Part shown: piece by piece, positions 1 to 12,076 of the stretch
Layout of the letters: every line of letters begins with the position of its first letter
Position numbering within the stretch: the first letter of the stretch is position 1
Assembly (NCBI GenBank): GCA_028829895.1
Contig: CM054181.1
Span: 61,964,759-62,028,758 of the forward strand
Direction of reading: 5' to 3'
From: Sinotaia quadrata
Lineage: Eukaryota; Mollusca; Gastropoda; Architaenioglossa; Viviparidae
Length of the DNA: 64,000 bases
Translations under genes and position numbers: made by a program
The notes under the pieces: generated by a model
Databases searched by the model: none
What the model was told of the DNA's origin: nothing
What the model saw: only the letters and a program-made list of their open reading frames with translations

Positions 1-2342
1 GATAGACATTAGTACCAGGATAGAAATTATAACCAAGATCGAAACCGGGATAGACATGAGAACGAGAATTGAAATCTGGATATACATTAGAGTCAGGATT
101 GAATCCGGGATAGACTTTAGAACCAGGATTGGAACCGGGATAGACGTTGGAACCGGGATAGACAATAGAACCCGGATTGAAACCGGGATAGACATTAGAA
201 CCAGGATTGAAACCGGGATAAACATTAGAACCAGGATTGAAACCGGGATTAACATTAGAACCAGGATTGGAACCGGGATTAACATTAGAACCAGGATTGA
301 AACCGGGATAGACATTAGAACCAGTATTGGAACCGGGATAGATGTTGGAACCGGGATTAACATTAGAACCAGGATTGGAACCGGGATTAACATTAGAACC
401 AGGATTGAAACCGGGATTAACATTAGAACCAGGATTGAAACCGGGATAGACATTAGAACCAGAATTGGAACCGGGATTAACATTAGAACCTGGATTGAAA
501 CCGGGATTAACATTAGAACCAGGATTGGAACCGGGATTAACATTAGAACCAGGATTGAAACCGGGATAGTCATTAGAACCAGGATTGGAACCGGGATAGA
601 TGTTGGAACCGGGATTAACATTAGAACCAGGATTGGAACCGGGATTAACATTAGAACCAGGATTGAAACCGGGATTAACATTAGAACCAGGATTGAAACC
701 GGGATAGACATTAGAACCAGGATTGGAACCGGGATAGATGTTGGAACCGGGATTAACATTAGAACCAGGATTGAAACCGGGATAGACATTAGAACCAGAA
801 TTGGAACCGGGATTAACATTAGAACCTGGATTGAAACCGGGATTAACATTAGAACCAGGATTGGAACCGGGATTAACATTAGAACCAGGATTGAAACCGG
901 GATAGACATTAGAACCAGGATTGGAACCGGGATAGATGTTGGAACCGGGATTAACATTAGAAACAGGATTGAAACCGGGATAGACATTAGAACCAGGATT
1001 GGAACCGGGATAGATGTTGGAACCGGGATTAACATTAGAACCAGGATTGGAACCGGGATTAACATTAGAACCTGGATTGGAACCGGGATTAACATTAGAA
1101 CCAGGATTGGAACCGGGATTAACATTAGAACCAGGATTGAAACCGGGATAGACATTAGAACCAGGATTGGAACCGGGATAGATGTTGGAACCGGGATTAA
1201 CATTAGAACCAGGATTGGAACCGGGATTAACATTAGAACCAGGATTGAAACCGGGATTAACATTAGAACCAGGATTGAAACCGGGATAGACATTAGAACC
1301 AGGATTGGAACCGGGATAGATGTTGGAACCGGGATTAACATTAGAACCAGGATTGGAACCGGGATTAACATTAGAACCAGGATTGAAACCGGGAATAATA
1401 TTAGAACCAGGATTGAAACCGGGATAGACATTAGAACCAGAATTGGAACCGGGATTAACATTAGAACCTGGATTGGAACCGGGATTAACATTAGAACCAG
1501 GATTGAAACCGGGATAGACATTAGAACCAGGATTGGAACCGGGATTAACATTAGAACCAGGATTGGAACCGGGATAGATGTTGGAACCGGGTTTGACATT
1601 GGAACCGGGATAGACATTGGAACCGGGATAGACGTTGGAACCGGGTTTCACATTAGAACCGGGATAGACGTTGGAACCGGGTTTCACATTAGAACCGGGA
1701 TAGACGTTGGAACCGGGTTTCACATTAGAACCGGGATAGACGTTGGAACCGGGATAGACATTGGAACCGGGTTTCACATTAGAACCGTGATAGACATTAA
1801 AACCGGGTTTCACATTAGAACCGGGATAGACATTGGAACCGGGTTTCACATTAGAACCGGGATAGACGTTGGACCCGGGATAGACATTGGAACCGGGATA
1901 GACATTGGAACCGGGATAGACGTTGGAACCGGGTTTCACATTAGAACCGGGATAGACGTTGGAACCGGGTTTCACATTAGAACCGGGATAGACGTTGGAA
2001 CCGGGTTTCACATTAGAACCGGGATAGACGTTGGAACCGGGATAGACATTGGAACCGGATTTCACATTAGAACCGGGATAGACATTAAAACCGGGTTTCA
2101 CATTAGAACCGGGATAGACATTGGAACCGGGTTTCACATTAGAACCGGGATAGACGTTTGAACCTGGATATGGATAACCTTGAAACTGGGGATTCAAATG
2201 TGGATTGGCTTGAAGTATTGTCCAAGGATCTAAATTCGTACCCGGGAAACCATGGTGACAGAAGCCGTAAACAGAACACATTTGAGAGCAGCAATTGTGG
2301 TTGTACTTGCACATAAATCCATTTTGTCGGCACTTCGAACAC
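1..2342 (-). CDS. Knottin-like cysteine domain plus long PGSN-repeat protein, internal/3' exon, copy A (partial)
   Basis: Read on the minus strand, one frame is open from 2,342 to the window edge, 780 codons with no stop. It starts after a plausible splice acceptor (tgtatattcag, exon from 2,342). An in-frame TGA lies just upstream and no ATG is available between them, so the start and any signal peptide must be in an upstream exon at higher coordinates. The first 28 residues carry C-x2-C-x6-C-x5-CC-x3-C-x5-C; the last six cysteines match the inhibitor cystine knot spacing. A Pro/Asn/Gln-rich linker follows, then about 600 bp of 18-bp units (PGSNVY and PGSNVK). Beyond that come about 1.4 kb of mainly 30-bp units of the PGFN-PGSN-VN type. 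That every unit length is a multiple of three, with no stop or frameshift in more than 2 kb, argues for selection on protein. Copy A has Trp where copy B has Arg in the linker. No characterised family is recognised; an extracellular structural or adhesive role is inference. Confidence 0.72.
62..2176 (-). repeat. Coding minisatellite, 18-bp and 30-bp units
   Basis: Two repeat registers are joined. From about 1,567 to 2,176 the unit is 18 bp (plus strand ggaaccgggatagacatt and variants). From about 62 to 1,567 units of 30 bp prevail, each made of an 18-bp and a 12-bp part. The array encodes the minus-strand PGSN repeats. The opposite strand is also open (RTRIETGID-type translation), which is an antisense shadow. 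Confidence 0.95.
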
Positions 2343-3060
2343 CTGAATATACACAAGACAATATTTCAATCATCAATATTTCTTAACAATCATCACTAAA
2401 TTTGTAAATGTCATTTAGTTTAACACTTCCAACTACGACAATGTAAACCATGTGATGGAGACTCTCGTGGTAAAATTTTAATAGCAATTGAAAACATCTG
2501 ACTTGAAACCGTTTCCGCATGATGGTCTAGATTTCGCGTTCACGTACATGACTGCTTGAGGTGTCCATATTTCTATAAATAGATTCACTTCTTCACCGAT
2601 GAAACCATGCTTACATTTCTAACTAGTCAAAGCTCTTTTTCATATTTTTACATGATCAAATTTCTAACTACTTCATATCTCTACTTAATGAATAGGATTA
2701 CTTTTCTGAAAATAATCATTTCACATTTCTATCTTGCAACCGCTTTCACATTTAAATTTAATAACCATGGTAATTGTTTTTATAAAAACTGACAAAAATG
2801 TTACCGTGTAGTCATAAATGATTACCTACGAGACTAGGTATGCGAACAAATTTTACACTGCTTATCTTTTTATAATGACTGTTTAATAAGTATGGTCGTT
2901 TTCAAATTTCTATCGACTAGCAAGATCAAATTTTCTAACTAATTACCTTACTCACATTTGTATGTTACAATTATGTATATATATTTACTGAGTGCCATGA
3001 TCAAGATTCTAAACAGACATCGTATTTACCTGTCTAAGTAGCAACTATATTAATATATCT
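2343..3060. other. AT-rich sequence upstream of the knottin exon, no gene seen
   Basis: This stretch should be intron of the minus-strand knottin/PGSN gene. It is AT-rich with short phrases such as catttctaact recurring at irregular spacing. No exon with a signal peptide could be recognised in it, nor in the matching part of copy B (16,688-17,400). Confidence 0.5.
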
Positions 3061-4612
3061 AACTAGAAATATTATTTCATAAACTCCAGGTGTAATGTGT
3101 TTCTAAAAGTAACTATATAACATGTAACAATAAATACATCATGCTTCCTCAAGTAACTACATAATTTATGAAATGACATCATATTTCTTTAAGTAACTTT
3201 ATCATGGTTTCACACGCAAAGACATCGTGATTCTATACGTGACTACATCACGTTACTACATGTAACTATATTAGATTTCTACAAGTTACTATAATATGCT
3301 CCTGCAAGTAACTACATCATGTTTCTACAGGTAATTGCATTATGATACTACAAGTAATACATCAGGTATATATCGTGATTCTACAAGTAACTACATCATG
3401 TTTCTACAAGTATCTAATTAATGTTTCTACAAGATTTAAGAAATAGCTATATCAATTTTCGACAAGTAAATATTTCTACAAGTAACTACTTAATGTTTCT
3501 ACAAGTGACTACTTAACGTTTCTACAAATCAATACATCACGTTTCTTCAAGTAACTAAATACTTTTTCTACAGGTAATTGTATCATGATTCTACAATAAC
3601 TACTCACATGTCTACAAGTAATTACACCATGCTTCTAAAATAAAACTACATCATATTACTGCTACTTACCTCTGCAAGTTTGTATCAGATGTTTCTACAT
3701 AATGTTTCTAGAGGCAATTACTTCATGTTCATACACGTAACTACATCATATTTCTACATGTAATTACACTACGTTTCTACAGGCATTTGCATCATGATTC
3801 TGCAGATAATGACTAACTACAACATGCTTTCAAAAGTAACTACAATAAACTTCTACAAGACACTACATCAAAATGTTGCTACAGGGAATTACATAATTTT
3901 TTCTACAGATACTATATCATATTTCTACAACTAACTTCGCCATGTTTCTACAGGTAACTGCTTCGTGTTTCAGCAAGTATTCACCTCATGTTTCTACACT
4001 TAAATATATTGTTACTACACGGAATTACATCATACTTCTACAAGAAATTACAGTATGTTACTGCAAGCCACAGTATTGTTTCTACACCCAATGACCCTAA
4101 TTGGTACAAGAACGAAACCATGCTTCTACTAGTAATTTCATAATGTTTGTCCAGGTAATTACAACATGTTTCTTCAAGTAACTAAATCAGGCTTTATAAG
4201 TAATTCCAGCTTGTTTCTACAACTAATTACGTCATGTTTCTACACATAACTACATCGTATTACTATAGGATACTATAACATGCTCCTAAAGGTAATTGTA
4301 TTCGTGTTTCTACAGGTTATTACATTATGATTCCTAAAGTAATTACATCAGGCTTGTACAATTAACTACATCATGTTTCTTTAGAATATTCTATCATGAT
4401 TCTACAAGTAATTACATCATAATTTAGTTCTACAAGTAACTAAATAATGTTTCTACAAGTAATTACATCATAATTTAGTTCTACAAGTAACTAAATAATG
4501 TTTCTACAAGTAATTACATCATAATTTAGTTCTACAAGTAACTAAATAATGTTTCTACAAGTAACTACATTATGATTCTACAAGTAACTAAATAATGTTT
4601 CTACAGTCTCTG
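3060..4612. repeat. Degenerate 24-bp minisatellite (tttctacaagtaactacatc), copy A
   Basis: More than fifty diverged units of about 24 bp built on gtttctacaagtaactacatcat run for 1.5 kb. Within it, 4,401-4,553 is a clean higher-order triplication of a 51-bp block that exists once at the matching place in copy B (18,741-18,791). The array lies inside the presumed intron of the minus-strand gene. Confidence 0.9.
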
Positions 4613-4829
4613 TGATTTGTATTGATATTATTGTTGAATTGTAGGTTAAGTATAAGACTGCGAATTATAGAAATGATTAGATTGTGGTTTCATGGAAATA
4701 ATTTATGTCAAGTAATTGTATTTATCATATGTATATTTGATTGTTGATTTAGTAAATATAGTGTTACATTTAGTTACCTTTTCATGCATATCGATAACCT
4801 TATCTTGGAGAAGAAAGTGGATGGATGGG

Positions 4830-4950
4830 GCTCGCTAAATATAGAATAAAACCGGATTTGATTTTTTTAGGAAGAAGTTTTCCACCCACGGAAACATTGT
4901 GTGATGGTAAAAGTCTTAATGTTGTGGAAGAGAGAAAAGGTTAAAGGTTA
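4830..4950. repeat. Dispersed segment shared with 29,035-29,125
   Basis: The segment with gttttccacccacggaaac and aatgttgtggaagagagaaa recurs in copy B (19,065-19,185). A diverged form occurs at 29,035-29,125, next to the 5' end of the R4-like LINE fragment. It may be a piece of that LINE or an independent dispersed repeat. Confidence 0.6.
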
Positions 4951-6630
4951 CACAAAACTGTCTATCGGCACGGTACCTTAGTGCACCACAGTCCATTTTT
5001 AATTTTGTGATCATTCGAAAATAAATAATGTCCATCACATAAAAACTGTCCGTCCATATAATTTAAATAGATCTGCTTTAGGTCCTCTTTAGTCTAACCG
5101 TGATATGTTTCCTGGACCATTTTGTACTGCTTTCATATAGAATTTATACATACATATTTATTTGTATAATGGAGCTTACCTTTTAATTTGAGACAAGCTG
5201 AGCAAAATAAATTCGGGCATAAGCATTTAAAATTAATTAATTATTTGCGGGAATATAATCATATATCTGAGAGTAGAATTAAATATATTCTTTTAGAATT
5301 GAGCTAGGAAGATGTTAAATATATTATAACCGACTTCAATACCTCAACAAAAGCAAGTCTTTTACCTGATTGTGGGCGTGGTGACCAAGAGGGTTACAAG
5401 AACTAGGCACGCAGATGCCTTTGTCATTTTCTTTAATTTCTGGCACTGGTCAAACTCTACAGATAAAATATAAAAGAAATGTATGATGCATTATTTAACT
5501 ATCTGGACATCCAGAGCGTATACGACAGGTAACACTGTTTATATAATGTTATTGCAAGAGAGTGTATCTAGGTGTAATATTCATTTCATAAAGCATTACA
5601 GCAAGGAAGAGCATATAATTTATAACATTTCTCTGCTTATGTAGTATTGCAACATAAGTTCATGTCATATATAATATTCTGTTAATATATATATCAGACA
5701 TACAATGTGTGGCAGAGTAAATTGACCCTATATTAGGAAAATGAGGAATAAGGAAAACACATCCCCAAACAACATGACATTATCATCCACTTCCCTAACA
5801 GCACATCACTATACACTGCGGAATTCATGGCAAGCACCACAGCCTTAACTGCTCATGACAAAATCCGGAACAACAAAAGGACAAACTGCTTATAATCACA
5901 GACTCAACTCTCAGCAAATTGCATTCTATGGTAATTGTTTTCAGATGAAGGACAGTGATTAATGATGTGAGGGCAGGTGCGCGGATTGTGAGTGACATGT
6001 TGATTGTGTATGGGTGTTTCTGAAGCATACATACGGACTGGAAGATCTGCCCTTATTTTTTATCTACGTAATTTCTGACATTTGTACCCACGATGTATAA
6101 CTTTAAATAGGGGGTCAGAACTCTGCGACAATACATACAACAAGAGAGACAAAGGACCATCCTATTACTCTGCAGAGAATCAGCAGAGACCCTTGGTTTT
6201 AGGACGTGGGCCACTTTAGGGTTGAACAGGACTTAGATTTAGATAGAGGTATTAGGCAAGTAGAAAGAAATAGCGAAATATGTAAAGTAATTTGAACAGA
6301 TTAAGAAGCATTAGTATTGTGTTGAATTTTGAGTGATGGACCTGTGTAATTCTATTATTGTAACTTTGAAATCTGACTGTTTACATTTATTGATTGCTGC
6401 TCTGGTCCCGACAGTGCGTAGACTGGGTTTATAATCTAAAAATAAAGGATCGCTAAACTTGCGATTCATCTTCTTGATTATAGTGCTTATTCATTTCTGA
6501 CACCATTATTCGTAATGTGGTAATCACCATGTACCGCACTCTTAGTCACCAGCCACGTTACATTTGGCGTCGTCGACGTATTAGCATCACCAACTTCTAC
6601 CGCACTAATCTTCTACCGAGCCACCTCAAT
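4951..6630. other. Non-coding, with a possible retroelement trace at 5,810-5,935
   Basis: No intact gene is present. At 5,814-5,900 the plus strand reads YTAEFMASTTAL and following residues, which resembles the first strand of a LINE RNase H domain. A frameshift and stops follow at once. The matching place in copy B is about 20,045-20,130. The link to the RNase H piece at 6.63 kb is uncertain because about 700 bp separates them. Confidence 0.35.
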
Positions 6631-6893
6631 ACACCGCCCTTTTACATAAGGGACATACCAAAAAGCAGACAAACTCAAACAGATAAACATAGAAACCAAA
6701 CTAATGTGGGCACCCTCACATACAGAAACACCAAGCAACGAAAAGGCATATGCACTAGCCAAAAGGCCTTTACTGAAAATAACAGCAACGCAACATCACT
6801 GCACAAAGAAGACTTAGGATCATTCAAGACAGTCATTTTTACATCATGGAAAACACAAGACTTCAATGAAGCAATAGATGAATAAATTATGAA
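6630..6893 (+). pseudogene. RNase H domain relic of a non-LTR retrotransposon, copy A
   Basis: In one plus-strand frame the sequence reads INIETKLMWAPSHTETPSNE and then KAYALAKRPLLK. This matches the C-terminal RNase H signature W-x-P-S-H-x5-N-E-x-A-x-x-L-A-K of Jockey/I-type LINEs. An in-frame TAG follows at about residue 30 after the signature, and further stops occur. The expected glycine before N-E is replaced. No reverse transcriptase motif is recognisable nearby, so only a short decayed piece remains. The same relic is in copy B, so insertion predates the duplication. Confidence 0.6.
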
Positions 6894-9440
6894 CGATAGC
6901 CAAGTGCCAAACAAGAATATATAAACAGCAATAGGAGAGGATAATCTTTAATAACCAAATCAAGATTAGGCAGAGAAATAAGCAAATACAAAGACGTATG
7001 ATGCCTGTGTATCCTTAGACTAAACCCCTAAACCCAAAGCGAAGAATTAAAGATAAGAAAGATAAGAATTTCAATGTATCTAGTTGAAAACGACATATCA
7101 CTGAATGTTGTGAGTATTTTAAACCCACCTAAGTATTAATAGCATCAATCATCTAATTACTAGCGCAACTTTTAAATAAACACGCCGAAAAGAATAATTT
7201 ATAAATCAAAAATCACGAAATAAATATTATGTGAAAAATAACAGTAAATTATAAAACAAAATAGGAAAAGTATCACAAATTAAACAGAGTACATCAAGAC
7301 AGGAAACAAGTCCAAGAGGCTCTTGAACCCGACAGTCGAGGCACCTATTATCTGACGAAATTTGGCAGCACTGTTGGCTTTGGGGAGGACCTGGTGCATA
7401 GGTTGGGAACCAATGACAAAGATTAATTCCGAAACCTGAGAGGCAACGCAACTAAAGGAAAAGACCGCCTCCATACACCCAGTAAGCCAAGAATATTACT
7501 GAAGAAACGGCTCAGCAACACCAGACAGAAGCAGACAAAAGAGAAACAACACAACTACCACCACCACCACCACCACCATCGACGACGATGGGTGTGCCGG
7601 CAGCAAACAATATTATCTGTGGGATATTTTAATCACCTCATTGCTGACATTATCTAGCTACTGCTCGATCATCTGTACTGGCCGCCAGTACACAATCTAC
7701 GGACATTCCAACGGACGCCGTGAAAGTGACAACATTAGTGAGGACAAGGGGGGGGGGCGAACATCCGGGGAGGGAGGGTATGCGCTAGGTATAGACTTGG
7801 TGCGCTACTAGCCAGGGCTCTGTAAAATGCTCCCACCCACCCTCTCCCCTCCAAAATTGGGAAGTAGGACTACGACAAAAGCAATACCAACCAATACGGG
7901 ATATTAGCCCACAGACTACCGTGCTAATGTATGCCTCTACCTGCCAGACACGAGCACCACAAACAACATGCCACCATTCATCATCATCCCTCTCCAACTT
8001 TCCTGTCGACCACCCTCCACTCCGTCTTTCCCAATCTTCAAGTCTACCAACAGGCTGCACAATTCGTGCCAAGCAGCGAAATCGGCTGATAGATGGAAAC
8101 AATTATCATCCTAATTTCAGTTCAGCTCTATAACCCTACCTGTCTAAGCATGTTTCAGAAAGGGAAAAGCATACACAAGAGCGAATTCCACTAACCCAGT
8201 TTTGATAATGTGTCCACTTTCCCCCTCCCACTTCTCCCAGCGCGAAATCGGCGAAAACATAAAGCACCCCCATACACTAGCAGCAGTAATGGGTTGCAGT
8301 TACACAAGCTTTGATAGGTTAACCATTATAGAATATAATTACGAGCTTAGGGCACAATGTAAAGAATCGGGGGGGGGGGGGGTCCAGCGAATACCAGTAT
8401 CCTAGAAGTAATTATTGAATTGCAAGGAAATCCAGATCCGGTTTATTTTTAAAATCCTTAAAACACTGAAGTATTTTTTTTAATAATTTTTGTTGCCCCC
8501 TAGTTTGACTTATGTAGCTTGATGCTATTTAGTGTTAAAAATATAAGAAAAAATAGTTTATATTTAATATAGTCGTGTGTTCTGTCTGGGAGGTGTGGCC
8601 TTGATGAAAACTGAGTTTTTAATGCTTTATTTCACCTTCAGCACTTATTGAGTTTTAATTTCTTTCCAGCTAAGTAAAGGAAGGTCCGAGGGGGGGGGGC
8701 ATCATTATTGGTCCGTGCTCAGGACATCAGCTGACCTTAAATTGGCCCTGGACACGGCAATAAGTTTTGCTTTTAATGGAAAATTTACCTACTTTTAAAT
8801 GTACTGACGAGGTATATTATGGGATAAGCAGCCTATCTTTATTCTAGACCATGAAACCCACATATGTAAATAAAAAACATAATAATTTTATTATATGTAT
8901 AGAAGTCGATTTTGTTAAATGGCATTTAGCATGAAAATAATTCAACATTAAGTACAACAGTTCGAAAAGATGGAAGTGAGAAAAAATATTCTTTTTCTAT
9001 GTTAAATCTTACACGAATTATGAAATGAGAAAGAAGATATAGAAGTACATACCTGTTTCTCCATCCAAACTGAAGTGAAATAATTATGCCGACACAATAA
9101 AGTTGTTGTTTGTTCGGATTCGGCAACTTTATCAGATTTTCTTCTGTCACTGCACTCATTCACTGTTTGATACGTCATTATTTAGAAATGCAGGCCTGAA
9201 GTGTAATTAGATGCATCTCCCAAACTGTTATTTACACAAATTTATGGAAGCGCTTCCAGCGTATGCCGATTTCGCCTTAACAGTTACCTTGAAAGAAAGT
9301 TCTCGATAGATAATATTTCGTATTCGTTGTCAAGGACGGGAAGAGTAGACCAATGAAAACATTCGTCTCAAAATAAACAAACGAGCGAAATTGTTATTTG
9401 ATTTGGTGGTTAAGTGAAGTCAAAGTGTTCCGGAATACGT
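6894..9440. other. Non-coding stretch with poly-G tracts
   Basis: No gene is recognised. It contains a (CCA)n run near 7,557-7,580 and homopolymer G tracts at about 7,749, 8,370 and 8,691. Open frames on both strands at 7,785-8,133 are short, mutually antisense and match nothing recognised. Copy B repeats the whole region with small indels. Confidence 0.6.
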
Positions 9441-9446
9441 GTATAC

Positions 9447-9835
9447 GTTCACTTCACGCCACACTCACACGCAAATCACTTCGTACACACTCACACACAC
9501 ACACATACACACACTCATGCGCACGCACAAACACACACACATTCACCTTGACAAGTATACAATAGTATTTTCTTTTCATTTATGCATCCTTGCCTGTGCA
9601 CATCAATCCACTCCTCTCAACAACATCATCTGTTACCAATCATTACAAGCTTGTCAGCAAGTTGCACATCAATGCAATATTTCATTTTATGTTTGTTCCT
9701 AGTCTTCTCGTTCGTTAGTCGGACTTTGTGGAGGCAATTCACACACGCACGCACGCACACGCACGCACATAATCACACACACACACACACACACACAAAG
9801 ACACACACACATACACACACACACACATTAGCGCG
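9447..9835. repeat. Interrupted (CA)n blocks, copy A
   Basis: Two imperfect CA-rich blocks, about 9,460-9,545 and 9,745-9,835, flank about 200 bp of unique sequence. Open frames here are His/Thr-rich translations of the repeat. In copy B both blocks are longer. Confidence 0.95.
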
Positions 9836-9912
9836 TGTTCACAATCATGCAGTTTACAAGTCACTGTTTTTCCTTTTTCCACTGTGCCCCTTTTTTCACA
9901 TTACACAACTGT

Positions 9913-10376
9913 TCCAGAATCTTCAATACGCTCACATAGCACACCGTAGAGAATCGTCCAGAATTTCAAATACACTAACAAAGCACAACACGAGGAGTGC
10001 TCCTTAATCTTCGTGTGCGCTACCCAAGCACTCCACGAGAAATATTCACAGATCTTTGTGTGCGCTACCCAAGCACTCCACGAGAAATATTTACAGATCT
10101 TTGTGTGCGCTACCCAAGCACTCCACGAGAAATATTTACAGATCTTTGTGTGCGCTACCCAAGCACTCCACGAGAAATATTCACAGATCTTCGTGTGCGC
10201 TACCCAAGCACTCCACGAGAAATATTTACAGATCTTTGTGTGCGCTACCCAAGCACTCCACGAGAAATATTTACAGATCTTTGTGTGCGCTACCCAAGCA
10301 CTCCACGAGAAATATTTACAGATCTTTGTGTGCGCTACCCAAGCACTCCACGAGAAATATTCACAGATCTTCGTGA
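9913..10376. repeat. 45-bp VNTR, copy A (8 units plus diverged leading units)
   Basis: Eight near-identical 45-bp units occupy 10,011-10,373 (core gtgtgcgctacccaagcact, each with an AGATCT). They are preceded from 9,913 by two strongly diverged 45-bp units. The period is a multiple of three and no unit contains a stop in any forward frame, so three overlapping open frames arise. That looks like a property of the repeat and not of a gene. Confidence 0.95.
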
Positions 10377-11540
10377 ATTCTCAAGACCAAATTCGAACCT
10401 CAATTCCCAACATATTGGTTCACTAACGAAATTCACAAAAATCAACGTTCATCAAGACATTTACTGATAAGTTCGATGACAACATTGGACACACACATCA
10501 ACGAGATCTGGTAGAGCACAGTAATCACTGTAGTCTGAAGTGGAGACAAGCTTACCAAAAAAAAATCAAAGATGTCAAAATGAAAGGGCACACCACTTTC
10601 TGCAAAAATCAAATTAAGGGCAGTGCTAAGTTTGAGGCATATTTCATTTCTAAACTCCTTTCTTTCTTACACACTTTCTCAACTTACAAATCCCGCAATG
10701 ATATCCATTAGCCGGAAAGGCACACATCATAAGAAGTATAACTTTGATCAAAATACACAAGCATATTGCACAACATAGTCATATTAGTGAACGTAGAAAT
10801 AATGGTTCAGTTACATAAAACATTCTCCAATTCAAATCATAGATCAATAACGAACATATTCGAAATATTTCTAAGTTCATTTTTTTCTTTATCAGTCAGT
10901 TAACTTACCAGAAGCTAATGATTTCCTTTATGACCGGACTTGAGTTACGTCAAAATCAAATTGATTAGAATATGATCCTTTCTTCAACAAAGTACTTTCA
11001 GTGTATCCCGATTGGATGAAATTGTTAAGAACAATTGTGAGACTATTTGTCAGAAAAAAAACCTACTCATCCGCCTGGAACTGGTTTGGATTGCTTCAGC
11101 ACGTTCTTACATATTCTCCACCAGAGTTGTTATTTTAACTCTGGTATTTACAAAAAATATCGTCATGCGAGGTAACGAAGGTCATGTCACGTTGACATAT
11201 AACAAATTATGTAACAGTTAAGTTTAGAAATAGTGACTGGTATATTTACTCTGCCACATTAAGGTTATACAAAGAAACTTAAGCAACGGACCAAAGTTTT
11301 CAAGTTCTGCAGATCTTATTTTACTTAGTTTAAATGCATCTTTCTAAATTGGCATATTTTCCGCATTTCGATTAATTTTAATTATTTTATATTGTATAAT
11401 CTGGTATCCGGGCTCCTCATATATAGAATTAACAAGTTACTTAAAATATAGAAGATACTTACGAATTGTTGATGGTTTTAGATTAATATAAGTGAAATTT
11501 AATTTCGTGGGGAGCAGCGGGAGTGGTGGTGGTGGTGGGA
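10377..11540. other. Non-coding stretch, nothing recognised
   Basis: AT-rich sequence, duplicated at 24,757-26,035, with no conserved open frame. It holds a single copy of agaattaacaagttacttaa near 11,425, which is expanded to six copies in copy B. Confidence 0.6.
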
Positions 11541-11544
11541 ATGT

Positions 11545-11850
11545 TGGGAAAAAATATAACATACTACACACACATACTTACACGTCATACATACCACACA
11601 CACACACACACACACACACACATCATACATACCACACACACATACACACATCATACATATCACACACACATACATCATACATATCACAAACACAATATCA
11701 CATCATACATACCACACACACATACACACCATATATATCACACACACATATACGCATAATACATATCACACACACACATCATACATATCACAAACATATC
11801 ACACACACACACACACACACACATATACGCATAATACATATCACATACAC

Positions 11851-11891
<41 letters not shown>

Positions 11892-11905
11892 ATATCATAC
11901 ATACC
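11545..11905. repeat. Compound CA satellite with catcatacatatcacaca phrases, copy A
   Basis: CA runs alternate with the phrase catcatacata(t/c)cacaca at irregular 20-40 bp spacing. It ends about 170 bp before the duplication border. All open frames here are repeat translations. Confidence 0.92.
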
Positions 11906-12076
11906 ATACACACTTTTCGTAGCGATTTGTAGCAGGACACACAACCGAGAACCGAATATACTCCACAAATATTTTTTTAATACACCTCTCCTCCCTCGCA
12001 CTCCTTTACAAAGAAAAATAAACGAATAAAACGAAAACAAGCCCATAGGCAAAAATATTGCAGATTACCAAAAGAT

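Larger units (their letters stand above)
1..12076. repeat. Segmental tandem duplication, copy A (left end outside window)
   Basis: From about 2,160 to 12,076 this sequence aligns base for base with 16,505-26,537 in the same orientation, about 97% identical by eye. The differences are point changes plus length changes in the tandem arrays. Alignment stops abruptly after the shared stretch cagattaccaaaagat, at 12,076 in copy A and 26,537 in copy B. Left of 2,160 both copies contain the PGSN-coding array, but its length and repeat type differ. The true left border of copy A is not visible. A recent tandem duplication and a false duplication made from two haplotypes during assembly would look the same here. 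Confidence 0.93.

Noticed and set aside
56..2161. 701-codon plus-strand ORF (RTRIETGID repeats)
   Set aside because: It is the antisense of the PGSN array. The minus strand has the cysteine module, splice acceptor and stop context, while the plus frame is only repeat translation ending where the repeat ends.
2139..2369. Minus-strand 76-codon frame over the knottin exon (also 16,484-16,714)
   Set aside because: A shifted frame of the same exon. It loses the cysteine pattern and does not run into the PGSN array.
11492..12052. His/Thr- and Cys/Val-rich ORFs in CA satellites (also at 9.5, 23.7, 26.0, 40.9, 42.1, 44.9, 57.3 and 58.6 kb)
   Set aside because: Translations of CA/GT microsatellites on both strands.
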